From: Bacteroidota bacterium
GTDB taxonomy: Bacteria; Bacteroidota; Bacteroidia; 2-12-FULL-35-15
Length of the DNA stretch: 64,000 bases
Reading direction: 5' to 3'
NCBI GenBank assembly: GCA_025963715.1
Contig: JAOQAG010000005.1
Location: 1-64,000, forward strand
Below are positions 41,746 to 50,810 of the stretch, piece by piece. Positions within the stretch are counted from its first letter, which is position 1; every line of letters begins with the position of its first letter. Made by a program: the position numbers and the translations under genes. Under the pieces are notes generated by a model, which searched no databases, was not told the DNA's origin, and saw nothing but the letters and a program-made list of their open reading frames with translations.

Positions 41746-43093
41746 TAATATCGGGGAATTTCGTTAAAAAATCCGTCCTCACTTTTTCAAATTCAGAAAT
41801 AATACTTTCGCGTTCTGCGATGAGATTGGCGATGCCGGTGCTGCGTTTGTAAAACAGCATAATCAGGAACCATTTGGCACGGATCTTATCAAAGGTATGC
41901 CAGTAATAATACGTGAAAAATCCGCTGAGCGGCAAGCTGATCGCGTAAGCGAGTGTGAGCAGCGGACGGTGGAAAAAATGATGCACAAGCAGGATCTGCA
42001 CGGTGTCAAAGATCAAAAATGTGAACATACCCAACACCATGCCGATGGCGCCACGGAAATCTTTTGTTTTCCTGGAAAGCAATCCGGGGATCTCAAACGG
42101 TAAATAATTATTGATGAGTCCGTAGAGATAAAATGGAAACCCGATGATCAAAAACAGGAATGATTTGGTGTTGCTTCTGAAAAACGAATCGTTGCTGCGG
42201 TTGCGGCTGATGTCTTCATCCTCGATATTAAATGCATGCAGCTGGTCAAAATAATTTTTAATGCGCAGCCGCATTGCTTCTACAAATGAAGGATCGTTTT
42301 CAGAATAATAATCCACTGCTTTTACAATGTTTTGCGTAATGGAAAATTCGGTTGCTGTATCGTGGCCGGAAACGCCGCGCGCCTGTTTTAACTGGTGTTT
42401 GTAAAGTGTTTCAATATCTTTTACCAAATTATCCACGCGTTTATCCTGGATGGAGATCACCAGGCTTTCCATTTGTTTGCGGATCTCTTCGGTAATTTCT
42501 TCTGCGGCACTGAACTCATCTTTTTTAAATTCATCTGCGAAAGCAGTAACCGGAATGGCATTGTGTACGTTGATAAACAGATCGCGGTTAAATTTGTGCT
42601 GATCGGCGTAATTTAATCCGATGTTGACGATCTGCACGCCCAGCTTAAAATCATTCCGGGCTTCTGCACCCAGTGCAATGCGTGCAGCACCGGTTTTGAT
42701 CGGTTTTAATTTTCGCTCGGTAATGCTCACACCTTCCGGGAAAATAAGAATGGCGCCGCCTTTTTCCAAATGCTCATAACACTTGTTAAACGTATCCGCA
42801 TTTTTGTTCATTTGTGTTGGATCGTCCTGTTTGCGGTATACCGGGATGATGTTGAGTTTTGGTAACAGCCATTTTGCAAAAGCGCCTTTGAACAATTCGC
42901 CTTTGCCTAAAAAAAATACTTCGCGGTTTACAATGCTGGCAATTACGATGGGATCCATAAATGTGCCTGGATGATTTGCCAGGATGATCACCGGGCCTTT
43001 ATCCGGAATGGCTTCCTTATTTTTAATGGTAATGGAACGGAAAAACACACGTGTGGTTCCCTGCATTAATAATTTAAGGATCTTATACAGCAT
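41741..43093 (-). CDS. Glycerol-phosphate acyltransferase-like protein (PlsC superfamily)
   Basis: 450 residues, longer than PlsC (about 240). The acyltransferase domain has NH41-x4-D47 (ANHPGTFMDP), a GKGELFKG block and FPEGVS (block III). The C-terminal 200 residues include two or more TM helices (FLFLIIGFPFYLYGLINNYL, IFDTVQILLVHHFF). This long form is common in Bacteroidota and probably acylates lyso-phosphatidate at the membrane. Confidence 0.9.
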   Translation of the reverse strand: MLYKILKLLMQGTTRVFFRSITIKNKEAIPDKGPVIILANHPGTFMDPIVIASIVNREVFFLGKGELFKGAFAKWLLPKLNIIPVYRKQDDPTQMNKNADTFNKCYEHLEKGGAILIFPEGVSITERKLKPIKTGAARIALGAEARNDFKLGVQIVNIGLNYADQHKFNRDLFINVHNAIPVTAFADEFKKDEFSAAEEITEEIRKQMESLVISIQDKRVDNLVKDIETLYKHQLKQARGVSGHDTATEFSITQNIVKAVDYYSENDPSFVEAMRLRIKNYFDQLHAFNIEDEDISRNRSNDSFFRSNTKSFLFLIIGFPFYLYGLINNYLPFEIPGLLSRKTKDFRGAIGMVLGMFTFLIFDTVQILLVHHFFHRPLLTLAYAISLPLSGFFTYYYWHTFDKIRAKWFLIMLFYKRSTGIANLIAERESIISEFEKVRTDFLTKFPDII

Positions 43094-43124
43094 AGAGTGG
43101 TTAGGTTACGTTACTAAATTAGTA

Positions 43125-43425
43125 ATTATTTATGTACAGATAGCGAACAGAAACGAAAAACGAATCTGGGTACGGATAACGAACAGGAACGAATTTTGCG
43201 AATCTGTGTGTGTGCTGTATGTCAAATGTTTATTTGAGAGAATCACACAATGAAACGGTCAGGCCCGGGATGACAATATGGAGGAAGAATTTTACTCCGA
43301 AATAAACACAGCATCCACACAGATTCGGGTTTCGTCTTTTGTTTCTTTTGTTTTCTTTTGTGGTTCAAATCAACGCAGCATCCACACAGATTGGTATATT
43401 GGTACAAATTGGTATTTGGTAGATT
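43125..43425. repeat. Repeat cluster upstream of the class III aminotransferase
   Basis: E-type fragments, a half palindrome (GGTCAGGCCCGGGATGAC, 43259-43276), the 45-base block shared with 41656-41701, an AGAAAACAAAAGAA-type block in reverse (43337-43362) and CCACACAGATTGGTATATTGG. The aminotransferase frame stays open through it, but the translation is repeat-derived. Confidence 0.75.
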
Positions 43426-43439
43426 CTTATCTTTACAGC

Positions 43440-44627
43440 ATGTTAACAAACCGGCAATTATTTTACAATCACGTAGCGCAAACAAGTGAAACACCATTGG
43501 CATTGGAAATTGAAAAGGCAGAAGGAATTTATTTGTACGACGCTGATGGTAAAAAATACATGGACCTGATCTCCGGGATCTCGGTAAGCAATGTAGGACA
43601 CCGGCATCCGAAAGTTTTAAAAGCAATCCATGACCAGCTGGATAAATACATGCATTTAATGGTGTACGGCGAATTTATTCAAAGTCCGCAAACCCAATTT
43701 GCAAAAGCATTATCGGATCAGTTACCTGAAAATTTAAGCGCTGTTTATTTTGTGAATTCAGGAAGCGAGGCCATTGAAGGCGCTATGAAATTAGCGAAAC
43801 GTTTTACAGGCAGAACAGAAATTATTTCTTTTAAAAATGCATATCACGGCAGTACGCAAGGCAGCCTGAGCATTATGGGCAGCGAAGAATTTAAGAATGC
43901 TTACCGTCCGCTGTTGCCCGATACTAAACAACTTGCGTATAATAATTTAGATGAACTGGAATACATTACGGAGCGTACGGCTTGTGTGATCGTGGAAACG
44001 GTGCAGGGCGAAGCCGGTGCTGTGGTGCCGGATGCTGGCTATTTAAAAGCATTGCGCGAACGTTGTAGTGATGTAGGTGCGTTACTGGTGGCAGATGAGA
44101 TCCAGTGCGGGTTTGGCCGGACGGGAACCCTGTTTGCATTTGAACAGTATGGTTTTATTCCGGATATGATCTGCCTTGCAAAAGGCATGGGCGGCGGGAT
44201 GCCGGTGGGCGCCTTTATTGCTTCCGCAGAAATTATGCATACGCTCACAAATAACCCGATCCTGGGGCACATTACTACGTTTGGCGGGCATCCGGTTTGT
44301 TGCGCTGCAGGACTTGCAACGCTGAATATTTTACTGGAGGAAAAACTGGTAGAGCAGGTAGCTGCAAAAGAAAAATTATTCCGTTCTTTATTAATACATC
44401 CGAAAATAAAATCCATCCATGGGAAAGGTTTGTTGCTGGCGCTTGAGTTTGAAAGCTACGAGCAAAATAAACAGATCATTGATACCTGTATTAAAAACGG
44501 TGTGGTCAGCGATTGGTTTTTATTTAATTCCCATTCCATGCGCATTGCGCCGCCGCTGGTGATCACTACAGCAGAAATAGAAAAAGCCTGCGCGATCATT
44601 CTTCAAAGCATCAATGAAATTCTTTAA
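43440..44627 (+). CDS. Class III PLP-dependent aminotransferase (acetylornithine/ornithine type)
   Basis: 395 residues from MLTNRQLFYNHVAQTSETP (ATG 43440). The 54 codons upstream are repeat-derived. Fold-type I motifs: VYFVNSGSEAIEGAMKLAK, LLVADEIQCGFGRTGTLF and the PLP lysine K248 in ICLAKGMGGGMPVGAF. Probably transfers an omega-amino group between acetylornithine, ornithine or a similar diamine and 2-oxoglutarate. Substrate is not decided by sequence. A TATCTTTA -7-like element lies about 15 bases before the ATG. Confidence 0.9.
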   Translation: MLTNRQLFYNHVAQTSETPLALEIEKAEGIYLYDADGKKYMDLISGISVSNVGHRHPKVLKAIHDQLDKYMHLMVYGEFIQSPQTQFAKALSDQLPENLSAVYFVNSGSEAIEGAMKLAKRFTGRTEIISFKNAYHGSTQGSLSIMGSEEFKNAYRPLLPDTKQLAYNNLDELEYITERTACVIVETVQGEAGAVVPDAGYLKALRERCSDVGALLVADEIQCGFGRTGTLFAFEQYGFIPDMICLAKGMGGGMPVGAFIASAEIMHTLTNNPILGHITTFGGHPVCCAAGLATLNILLEEKLVEQVAAKEKLFRSLLIHPKIKSIHGKGLLLALEFESYEQNKQIIDTCIKNGVVSDWFLFNSHSMRIAPPLVITTAEIEKACAIILQSINEIL

Positions 44628-44713
44628 CATCGTTTAACATCTATTGGCGAAATTCAAAAAGTTGTGGCATTGCTATTGCTTCTTTCCGTGTATAATCTAA
44701 AACACATAAAGTC

Positions 44714-44917
44714 ATGAAAAAATTAAGTTTAGTTTTAGCATGTGTGGGAATGTTCTCAGCAGCTACGTTTGCAACCAATTCATTTACAATTCATCACCAA
44801 ACACCAAAAACGGAAACTAAATCGGAGAACAAAACTACTCCTAAGAAAAAGAAACCGGTGAAAAAAGCGAAAGCTGAGAAAAAAGAAAAAGCACCGGCTG
44901 CCGATACTAAAAAATAG
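44714..44917 (+). CDS. Small lysine-rich secreted protein
   Basis: 67 residues: signal peptide MKKLSLVLACVGMFSAATFA, then a short spacer and a lysine/alanine/threonine-rich tail (TPKKKKPVKKAKAEKKEKAP). No domain. It could bind anionic surface polymer or be a nucleic-acid-binding basic peptide. It has its own terminator. Confidence 0.7.
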   Translation: MKKLSLVLACVGMFSAATFATNSFTIHHQTPKTETKSENKTTPKKKKPVKKAKAEKKEKAPAADTKK

Positions 44918-44947
44918 TTTGTTTGTTGTTTGTAGTTTGTTTGTGAA

Positions 44948-44978
44948 GGCTCCCGGGAAACCGGGGGCTTTTTTTGTT
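44948..44978 (+). terminator. Terminator after lysine-rich protein
   Basis: GGCTCCCGG-GAAA-CCGGGGGCT stem followed by seven T. Confidence 0.85.
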
Positions 44979-45245
44979 GTGGCATGTTGCATTGGTTCAA
45001 ACACCTATTTTCTACCACATAAGGCACAAAGAAACACATAAGGGTAGGTGTAACATACCGATGTGCAATTGAACCACAAAAGAAAACAAAAGAATCAAAA
45101 GAAGCTGTGTGAAGTTAGCTTGTTAAAAAACAAGAGAAAAATTACAGAACAAAATTGTTTTTCTTTTGGAAGAAAAAAATAATATATACACCCGCTTTTG
45201 TACACAGTACTTGATACTTAATACTAACGACCTGATACTTTTTCG
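44979..45245. repeat. Intergenic word repeats
   Basis: Contains the CCACATAAGGCACAAAGAAAC block and the GAACCACAAAAGAAAACAAAAG block, single arms of families seen at 13859 and 54103, and DACTTAATAC-type words (GTACTTGATACTTAATAC) near the CoA-binding gene. No gene is seen. Confidence 0.6.
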
Positions 45246-45605
45246 CTAATACGTACCGATCGAAAGCATCACCAACGTACACGCTTCCAGCGGCTCGATG
45301 TTTTGTTTTTGCAGCATGCTTTCAAACTCCGGGTTTTCGGTGCCGGGATTAAATACCACGCGCTTTGGCTTTAAGGAAATTATGTAATCATACCAGGATG
45401 GCTGATTTTGCGGGCCTACGTAAAGCGTAACTGTATCTACATTTTCGATGACAGGTTTTCCTTTGATGATTTGAATGCCGTTTATTTCTCCTTCGCGAAT
45501 GCCAACGGGGATCACTTCGTGCTTGTGTTGCTGCAGCGCTATGGTTGCTTTGTAAGCATACCGGTCCGGTTTATCGGATGCGCCTATTACGACTGTTTTT
45601 TTCAT
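45246..45605 (-). CDS. CoA-binding domain protein (YccU-like)
   Basis: 119 residues of the CoA_binding_2 Rossmann fold: KKTVVIGASDKPDRYAYKA (nucleotide loop), HEVIPVGIREGEINGI and KRVVFNPGTENPEFES. Cytosolic. The family binds CoA, but its reaction is unclear. It starts one base after the MFS stop, so it is in the same transcript. Confidence 0.9.
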   Translation of the reverse strand: MKKTVVIGASDKPDRYAYKATIALQQHKHEVIPVGIREGEINGIQIIKGKPVIENVDTVTLYVGPQNQPSWYDYIISLKPKRVVFNPGTENPEFESMLQKQNIEPLEACTLVMLSIGTY

Positions 45606-45606
45606 G

Positions 45607-46830
45607 TTATTCTGTTTCTAAATAATCCAAATCCTTATCATGGCTTTCTTCCAGCAGGGCAGTGGCAATGATGGCAATGGGGATCACGATCAGGCCAATT
45701 ATTCCGGCCGACTTAATGATGCCCATGCCCGGTGTCATTGATTTCCAGCAAAGCGCCATGATCACCAATGTTCCGCGTACAAAATTCGGCACCGTGGTGG
45801 TAACTGTAGAACGTATATTGGTACCAAATTGTTCAGATGCAACGGTAACAAATAATGCCCAGTAACCCATGGTAATTCCCAGCATAAAAATGAGCACATA
45901 AAATGCAGTTGGCGAAAGTCCGCTTATAAGTAAGAAAATACCGGTAAGCATACCCATTCCTACAATGAATATGATCAGCGCTTTTTTACGGGATTTTAAC
46001 TGCTGACTCAGGATCCCGATCAAAAAGCTTCCGATGGCTGCCCCGATGTAATGGAACATGATGGATTTTCCCGGATCGATATCGCCGGTTACACCGAGCG
46101 CTTTGCCAAATTCTTTTGAAAAAAAGATCAGAATCCCAACTGCAAACCAGATCGGTACACCGACTAAAATGCAATAAATATATTTTGCAAATTTTTTACG
46201 ATCGGTAAACAGGCTTAAAAAATTGCCGCGTTTAGCAGTGCTTGTTTTTATTTTATCAAACATGCCCGATTCGTGAATGTATACGCGTAATCCTAATAAC
46301 AATAATCCAAATCCGCCACCGATCCAATACGCCTGCTGCCATCCTAATTTTGCTACAAAATAAGCCAGTACGGCGCCCAATACGCCAAATCCGGCTACAA
46401 TGGTGGTTCCCATGGCGCGTGTTTCTTTGGTCATTACTTCCGACACTAAAGTGATGCCAACACCCAATTCGCCCGCAAGTCCAAAGCCCGCAATAATGCG
46501 CAGTACGGCATACTGATCGAGTGTGTGTACAAATCCGTTGGCAATGTTGGCCAGCGAATACAATAAAATAGTTAAAAATAAAACGGATAATCTTCCACGT
46601 TTATCACCCAGCATTCCCCACACAATTCCACCGATCATCATGCCGATCATTTGCATATTACCCAGGTAAATGCCTGCATCCTTGATCCCTTCGGGCGGGA
46701 TACCGATCGCCTGCAGGCTGGGAATGCGGACAATGCCAAATAAGATAAGATCGTAGATGTCGACAAAATAACCGAGTGCCGCAACGATCACAACAATGTT
46801 GAGTGGGTTGGTGGTATTAAGTTTATTCAT
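45607..46830 (-). CDS. MFS transporter
   Basis: 407 residues, 12 TM helices. The first half holds GYFVDIYDLILFGIVR (helix 1), the loop motif GMLGDKRGRLSVLF between TM2 and TM3, and the RIIAGFGLAGELGVG helix 4 motif typical of the metabolite:H+ symporter/sugar-porter branch. Substrate unknown. It is co-transcribed with the CoA-binding protein gene. Confidence 0.92.
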   Translation of the reverse strand: MNKLNTTNPLNIVVIVAALGYFVDIYDLILFGIVRIPSLQAIGIPPEGIKDAGIYLGNMQMIGMMIGGIVWGMLGDKRGRLSVLFLTILLYSLANIANGFVHTLDQYAVLRIIAGFGLAGELGVGITLVSEVMTKETRAMGTTIVAGFGVLGAVLAYFVAKLGWQQAYWIGGGFGLLLLGLRVYIHESGMFDKIKTSTAKRGNFLSLFTDRKKFAKYIYCILVGVPIWFAVGILIFFSKEFGKALGVTGDIDPGKSIMFHYIGAAIGSFLIGILSQQLKSRKKALIIFIVGMGMLTGIFLLISGLSPTAFYVLIFMLGITMGYWALFVTVASEQFGTNIRSTVTTTVPNFVRGTLVIMALCWKSMTPGMGIIKSAGIIGLIVIPIAIIATALLEESHDKDLDYLETE

Positions 46831-46839
46831 GTTTTTTTA

Positions 46840-46960
46840 GTTCAAAGTTTAAAGTTTGCTGGGTTTGCTAAAAATGGTTCAAAGTTCAAGGTTCAAAGTT
46901 TCTGTGTGTTATCTACTAAATACCAATCTGTACCAATATACTAATCTGTGTGTGCTAAAA
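46840..46960. repeat. Repeat D fragment and CCAATCTGTACCAATATAC words
   Basis: TTCAAAGTTTAAAGTTTGCTG and GGTTCAAAGTTCAAGGTTC word runs immediately upstream of the MFS start, then ACTAAATACCAATCTGTACC. These are single arms of repeats D and E. Confidence 0.7.
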
Positions 46961-47007
46961 AAGTTACTGCATATCTATGTAAAATAAATTTATTGTTTTA
47001 ATAAACA

Positions 47008-47032
47008 GATCCCCTGTCAAGCACGGGATGAC
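47008..47032. repeat. GATCCCCTG/CACGGGATGAC palindrome
   Basis: Diverged member of the GATCCCGGG palindrome family (arms GATCCC and GGGATGAC). Confidence 0.6.
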
Positions 47033-47090
47033 GTACGAATTTGAGCTTGTTCTTTTTTTTATGGCTTTTTTAAATACACTATATATTATA

Positions 47091-47320
47091 AATTCGTGTG
47101 ACCAGAGCTTTATTAAAAATAAATCTTTTTATTTTTTCTTCGCGCCTTTGCGTCTTCGTGGTAAAATGCTCCGAAGGAGCCACCCGGCAAAAACTCTTTT
47201 TCTCCTTTTCCTTCTTAGTGCTTTCTTTTGCCTTCGTGGTAAAAACGCTCCGAAGGAGCCACCCCGGCATCTGCGCACAGCAAACTTTGAATCTTGAACT
47301 TTTGAACTTTAAACTTAGAT
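47091..47320. repeat. Repeat F, copy 1
   Basis: About 230 bases: AATTCGTGTGACCAGAGC, TCTTCGTGGTAAAATGC, two GCTCCGAAGGAGCC palindromes and AACTTTGAATCTTGAAC words. It is the reverse complement of 56795-57007 with moderate divergence. It ends just before the promoter of the riboswitch. Confidence 0.78.
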
Positions 47321-47343
47321 AACGAATGTAAAAATAAAAATGA

Positions 47344-47351
47344 TATATTTG
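47344..47351 (+). promoter_or_regulatory. -7 promoter element before the cobalamin riboswitch
   Basis: TATATTTG, a perfect match to TAnnTTTG, about 15 bases before the riboswitch. No clear -33 TTTG. Confidence 0.5.
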
Positions 47352-47360
47352 CAGCGCATT

Positions 47361-47560
47361 TTGGTTTTCGACTGCGGTCGGAATTAAAAGGGAATCAGGT
47401 GTAAATCCTGAGCATTTCCCGATGCTGTAAGTTCTAAAACACTCTTAACAATCATTGCCACTGTACGGATAGCGTACGGGAAGGCGTTAAGGGAGAACGA
47501 GCCAGAAGACCTGCCATATTGCGATAAATTCAAGGCTTTCGGGTAAAAAGCGGTGAAAAG
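47361..47560 (+). ncRNA. Cobalamin (B12) riboswitch
   Basis: Contains in order the conserved AdoCbl-type elements: GGGAATCAGGTGTAAATCC, GCTGTAA, GCCACTG, GGGAAGGCG and the B12 box GAGCCAGAAGACCTGCC. An AAAAACAAT/ATTGTTTTTTTC hairpin-plus-T-run at 47558-47592 could be the terminator of the expression platform. It controls the receptor gene that follows: B12 binding should lower expression. Confidence 0.95.
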
Positions 47561-47641
47561 AAAAACAATTTCTGATTGTTTTTTTCTTCTCTATTCTATT
47601 TCCCTATTGCCATATAATTGATTCGGGTAAAATCATTACAG

Positions 47642-49585
47642 GTGAAAAACGTTGGTGTTATTTTAGGGATTTTTCTTTTTCAATCGTTGCTGTTGCATTC
47701 GCAAACGGATACAACCAAACAATTGAAGGAGGTTACGGTGGACGCTCCGCGCAGCAGCCTGTTCAGTCCCGGCACCAAAACGGTAACGCTCGACTCGGCC
47801 TATATGGCCCAGTTTTCCGGAAGCAATCTCGCGGAAGCACTCACATTTGACGGTTCCATTGCATTAAAATTATACGGCAGCGGCGGCTTAACTTCTACTT
47901 CTTTCCGCGGTGCATCGGCAGCGCAAACGCCGGTAATGTGGAACGGCTTTAACATTCAAAACCCCATGTACGGGCAGGTGGATCTTGCTTTGTTTCCGGT
48001 GAACGGAAGCGATAAAATAAGCCTGCAATACGGCGCCGGTGCAGCACAGATCGGGAGCGGCGCGGTTTCTGGCGCTATTGTACTGGAAAATAATCCACAT
48101 TTCAATAACGGTTTGAACATCGGCGCAAGCTCAGTCACAGGCAGTTTTGGCACGTATAATAATTTGCTGTATACGGATTACGGTTCTGATAAAATTTCGC
48201 TTTCCGCAAAAGTGTATTACAATACGGCGGAAAATAATTTCCCTTTTAACAATACGGCTTTGGCCGATGCGCCGCGCGTACAGCAACAACATGCGGCATT
48301 GTATAATTATGGCGCTATGTCGCGTTTAGACTGGAAGATCAGCAAAAATCAATTGCTGGGGATCAATGTGTGGTACCAGTATTCCGACAGGCAAATTCCT
48401 ACGCTGATGACGCAATCGCACAGTGCTGCGGAACAAATTGACATTGGTACAAAAATAAGTGCGGAATGGAAACGGATGTTTGAGCATGCGGTGCTGAAGA
48501 TCCGCTCGGGCGTATTTAATGACCAGTTGAATTACAATGATTCACTGAGTGCGCTGTATTCGAAATCGCATTCCATCGCTTCCATTTCGGAAATAGAATA
48601 CACGTATGAAAAACGGAGGAATGTGGTGCAGGCGGGTGTAAATGCGACGTACAATCAGGCTTCTTCGGACGGTTACCCGAATGGATTTGAGCAATGGCGC
48701 TATTCGTTATTTGCGTTGTATAAATGGAGCACGGTCAATGAGCGGTTACAATTGCAGGCATCGGTAAGGAAAGAGCTGATCGGTGGAAAAATTATTTCTC
48801 CGGGAATTGTGAGCGGTGCTGAGCGCAAGTATTACGATGCTATTCCGGAAGCAACGCTGGGACTGGATGGCGAAATTTTTAAATGGTTGAAAGTAAAAGG
48901 AAATATTTCTACGCTGTACCGTGTGCCTACATTAAATGATTTGTATTGGAACCCGGGGGGCAACCCGGATTTAAAGCCGGAGGAAGGGCTTTCGGAAGAA
49001 GGAACGTTGGCGGCAGCTTTTAAGATCCGGCATTTAAAATTGTCGTACGATGTAACTTATTTTAACCGGAATGTAACCAACTGGATCATTTGGCTGCCGG
49101 GCGATTATTACTGGTCGCCGGTAAATGCCTTAAAAGTATGGAGCAGGGGATTTGAGCATGTGGTGACGGTTGGGTATTCGAAAAATAAATTTTCTGCAAA
49201 GTTAAGTGCAAATTATACGTACACGCTTTCCACGAATCAGAAAGCAAAAACGGAAAACGATGAATCGCTGAACAAGCAATTGATCTATTGTCCGGTGCAC
49301 CAGGGCGCACTGAAAATAAACCTGACGTACGCCAGCTGGTATGTTACTTACCTGCAATCGTACACGGGTTACCGTTATACGAGCACGGATAACCTGGAAT
49401 ATTTGCCGGATTATTCGATCACAAAAATAAATGCGGGGAAGAATTTCGAACTCAAAAAAATGACGGCATCTGTGGGACTTTCCTGTAATAATGTGTTTGA
49501 TATTGCGTATCAATCGGTATTGTGGAATGCCATGCCGGGGCGGAGTTATGCAGTGACGTTGAAAATAAATTTTAAAGCGAAATGA
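47642..49585 (+). CDS. btuB: TonB-dependent receptor, BtuB-like cobalamin transporter
   Basis: 647 residues from a GTG at 47642, which gives a signal peptide (VKNVGVILGIFLFQSLLLHS). A TTG at 47618 is the other option. There is no ATG, unusual for this set. The plug domain (LKEVTVDAPRSS ... LTSTSFRGASAAQTPVMWNG ... YGAGAAQIGSGAVSGAIVLEN) is followed by a 22-strand barrel ending with an aromatic C-terminal strand (SYAVTLKINFKAK). Downstream of a B12 riboswitch, so the substrate is most likely cobalamin across the outer membrane. It overlaps the next gene by four bases. Confidence 0.9.
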   Translation: MKNVGVILGIFLFQSLLLHSQTDTTKQLKEVTVDAPRSSLFSPGTKTVTLDSAYMAQFSGSNLAEALTFDGSIALKLYGSGGLTSTSFRGASAAQTPVMWNGFNIQNPMYGQVDLALFPVNGSDKISLQYGAGAAQIGSGAVSGAIVLENNPHFNNGLNIGASSVTGSFGTYNNLLYTDYGSDKISLSAKVYYNTAENNFPFNNTALADAPRVQQQHAALYNYGAMSRLDWKISKNQLLGINVWYQYSDRQIPTLMTQSHSAAEQIDIGTKISAEWKRMFEHAVLKIRSGVFNDQLNYNDSLSALYSKSHSIASISEIEYTYEKRRNVVQAGVNATYNQASSDGYPNGFEQWRYSLFALYKWSTVNERLQLQASVRKELIGGKIISPGIVSGAERKYYDAIPEATLGLDGEIFKWLKVKGNISTLYRVPTLNDLYWNPGGNPDLKPEEGLSEEGTLAAAFKIRHLKLSYDVTYFNRNVTNWIIWLPGDYYWSPVNALKVWSRGFEHVVTVGYSKNKFSAKLSANYTYTLSTNQKAKTENDESLNKQLIYCPVHQGALKINLTYASWYVTYLQSYTGYRYTSTDNLEYLPDYSITKINAGKNFELKKMTASVGLSCNNVFDIAYQSVLWNAMPGRSYAVTLKINFKAK

Positions 49586-49977
49586 ATTTAGAAGAAAGAA
49601 TCCAGGAATCGGAGACGCATATTTTTAAAGCGGTATTCCCCAACACAACCAATCATTATGATACGTTGTTTGGCGGAACGGCGATGCACCTGATGGATGA
49701 AGTGGCATTTATCACGGCAACGCGTTTTACACGCAAGCGTTGTGTAACGGTGTCTTCCGACAGAATCGATTTTAAACAACCGATCCCTGCGGGGACGATC
49801 ATTGAGTTGATCGGGAAAGTATCGAAGATAGGGAATACAAGCCTGGATGTGAAAGTGGAGATCTTTATTGAAGAAATGTATACGGATAAACGGCAAAAAG
49901 CGATCACCGGAAATTTTACGTTTGTGGCGCTGGATGAGAATAAAAAGCCGGTAAAGATTTTAAATTCTAATACCTAA
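49582..49977 (+). CDS. Acyl-CoA thioesterase, YciA-type hotdog
   Basis: 131 residues: TNHYDTLFGGTAMHLMDEVAF, with the catalytic Asp in a hotdog helix, then TVSSDRIDFKQPIPAGTIIEL and VKVEIFIEEM. YciA-like enzymes hydrolyse broad acyl-CoAs in the cytosol. Its ATG overlaps the receptor TGA (ATGA), so translation is coupled although the functional link with B12 uptake is unclear. Confidence 0.88.
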   Translation: MNLEERIQESETHIFKAVFPNTTNHYDTLFGGTAMHLMDEVAFITATRFTRKRCVTVSSDRIDFKQPIPAGTIIELIGKVSKIGNTSLDVKVEIFIEEMYTDKRQKAITGNFTFVALDENKKPVKILNSNT

Positions 49978-50038
49978 AACTAAATTCTAAAATTAAATTG
50001 AAATCAGAAAAGTATATAAAAGGATCTGTAGAACAGCG

Positions 50039-50116
50039 CGTCATTGCGAGCGGTAGCGAAGCAATCTCATTTATGGGATAAGCTGGAGTGAGATTGCTTC
50101 GTTCCTCGCAATGACG
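50039..50116. repeat. Long hairpin CGTCATTGCGAG.../CTCGCAATGACG
   Basis: Arms CGTCATTGCGAGCGGTAGCG and the reverse complement of AGATTGCTTCGTTCCTCGCA (not exact) enclose GAAGCAATCTCA/TGAGATTGCTTC, giving about 30 bp of stem. This type of dispersed hairpin occurs in many bacterial phyla. It lies in the 229-base gap within the B12 locus. Confidence 0.85.
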
Positions 50117-50206
50117 TACTAAGTTAAATTATAAATTATAAATTATAAAACACTAAATCACACACAGTCTAATATCTAACATCTAATATCTAACATCTGA
50201 AAAAAA

Positions 50207-50773
50207 ATGAAAACTAAAAACATAAAAATTCGATTCAGTTTATTAGCATTGCTGATCCTGCTTGCAGCATTCTCGCGGATGATTCCGCACATGCCAAACT
50301 TTTCGCCGCTGGGCGCGATCGGATTATTTGGTGCGGCACATTTTTCAAAAAAATGGCAGGCATTTCTGATCCCGATCGCGGCAACATGGCTGAGTGATCT
50401 GTTTATCAATAATGTAATTTATGCGCAATATTATCCAACGTTCACCTGGTTTTATGAAGGATTTTACTGGCAGTACGGAAGTTATTTACTGATCACGCTT
50501 GTTGGGATCTTTATTTTCAAAAAAGTAAATGCACCGCGTGTTGTTGGCGGCGCGCTGGTTTCATCCGTTCTCTTTTTTATCGTTACCAATTTTGCCTGCT
50601 GGCCGGGATATCCGCAAACGGCAAGCGGATTGGCAACTTGTTATGCCGCCGGAATTCCTTATTTAAAAGGAACATTGCTGGGCGATCTTTTTTATTCCGG
50701 TGCTTTGTTCGGCTCGTTCGCGCTTTTGCAAAGTCGTTTTCCGGTGCTTCAATACCGTACGTATCAATCGTAA
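50207..50773 (+). CDS. DUF6580 membrane protein, putative vitamin/metal transport component
   Basis: 188 residues with about five or six TM helices: LLALLILLAAFSRMIPHMPN, FSPLGAIGLFGAAHF, AFLIPIAATWLSDLFINN and a Phe/Trp-rich tail. The family is found in Bacteroidota and resembles ECF-type substrate-binding membrane proteins. Placed next to a riboswitch-controlled BtuB, a role in corrinoid or cobalt passage is possible, but no ATPase is here. Confidence 0.75.
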   Translation: MKTKNIKIRFSLLALLILLAAFSRMIPHMPNFSPLGAIGLFGAAHFSKKWQAFLIPIAATWLSDLFINNVIYAQYYPTFTWFYEGFYWQYGSYLLITLVGIFIFKKVNAPRVVGGALVSSVLFFIVTNFACWPGYPQTASGLATCYAAGIPYLKGTLLGDLFYSGALFGSFALLQSRFPVLQYRTYQS

Positions 50774-50810
50774 TCTAAACCAATCAATTATATATAATAT
50801 CAAAAACAAA

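Noticed and set aside
43278-43439. N-terminal extension of the class III aminotransferase
   Set aside because: Encoded by dispersed repeats. Homologous enzymes begin near MLTNRQLF.
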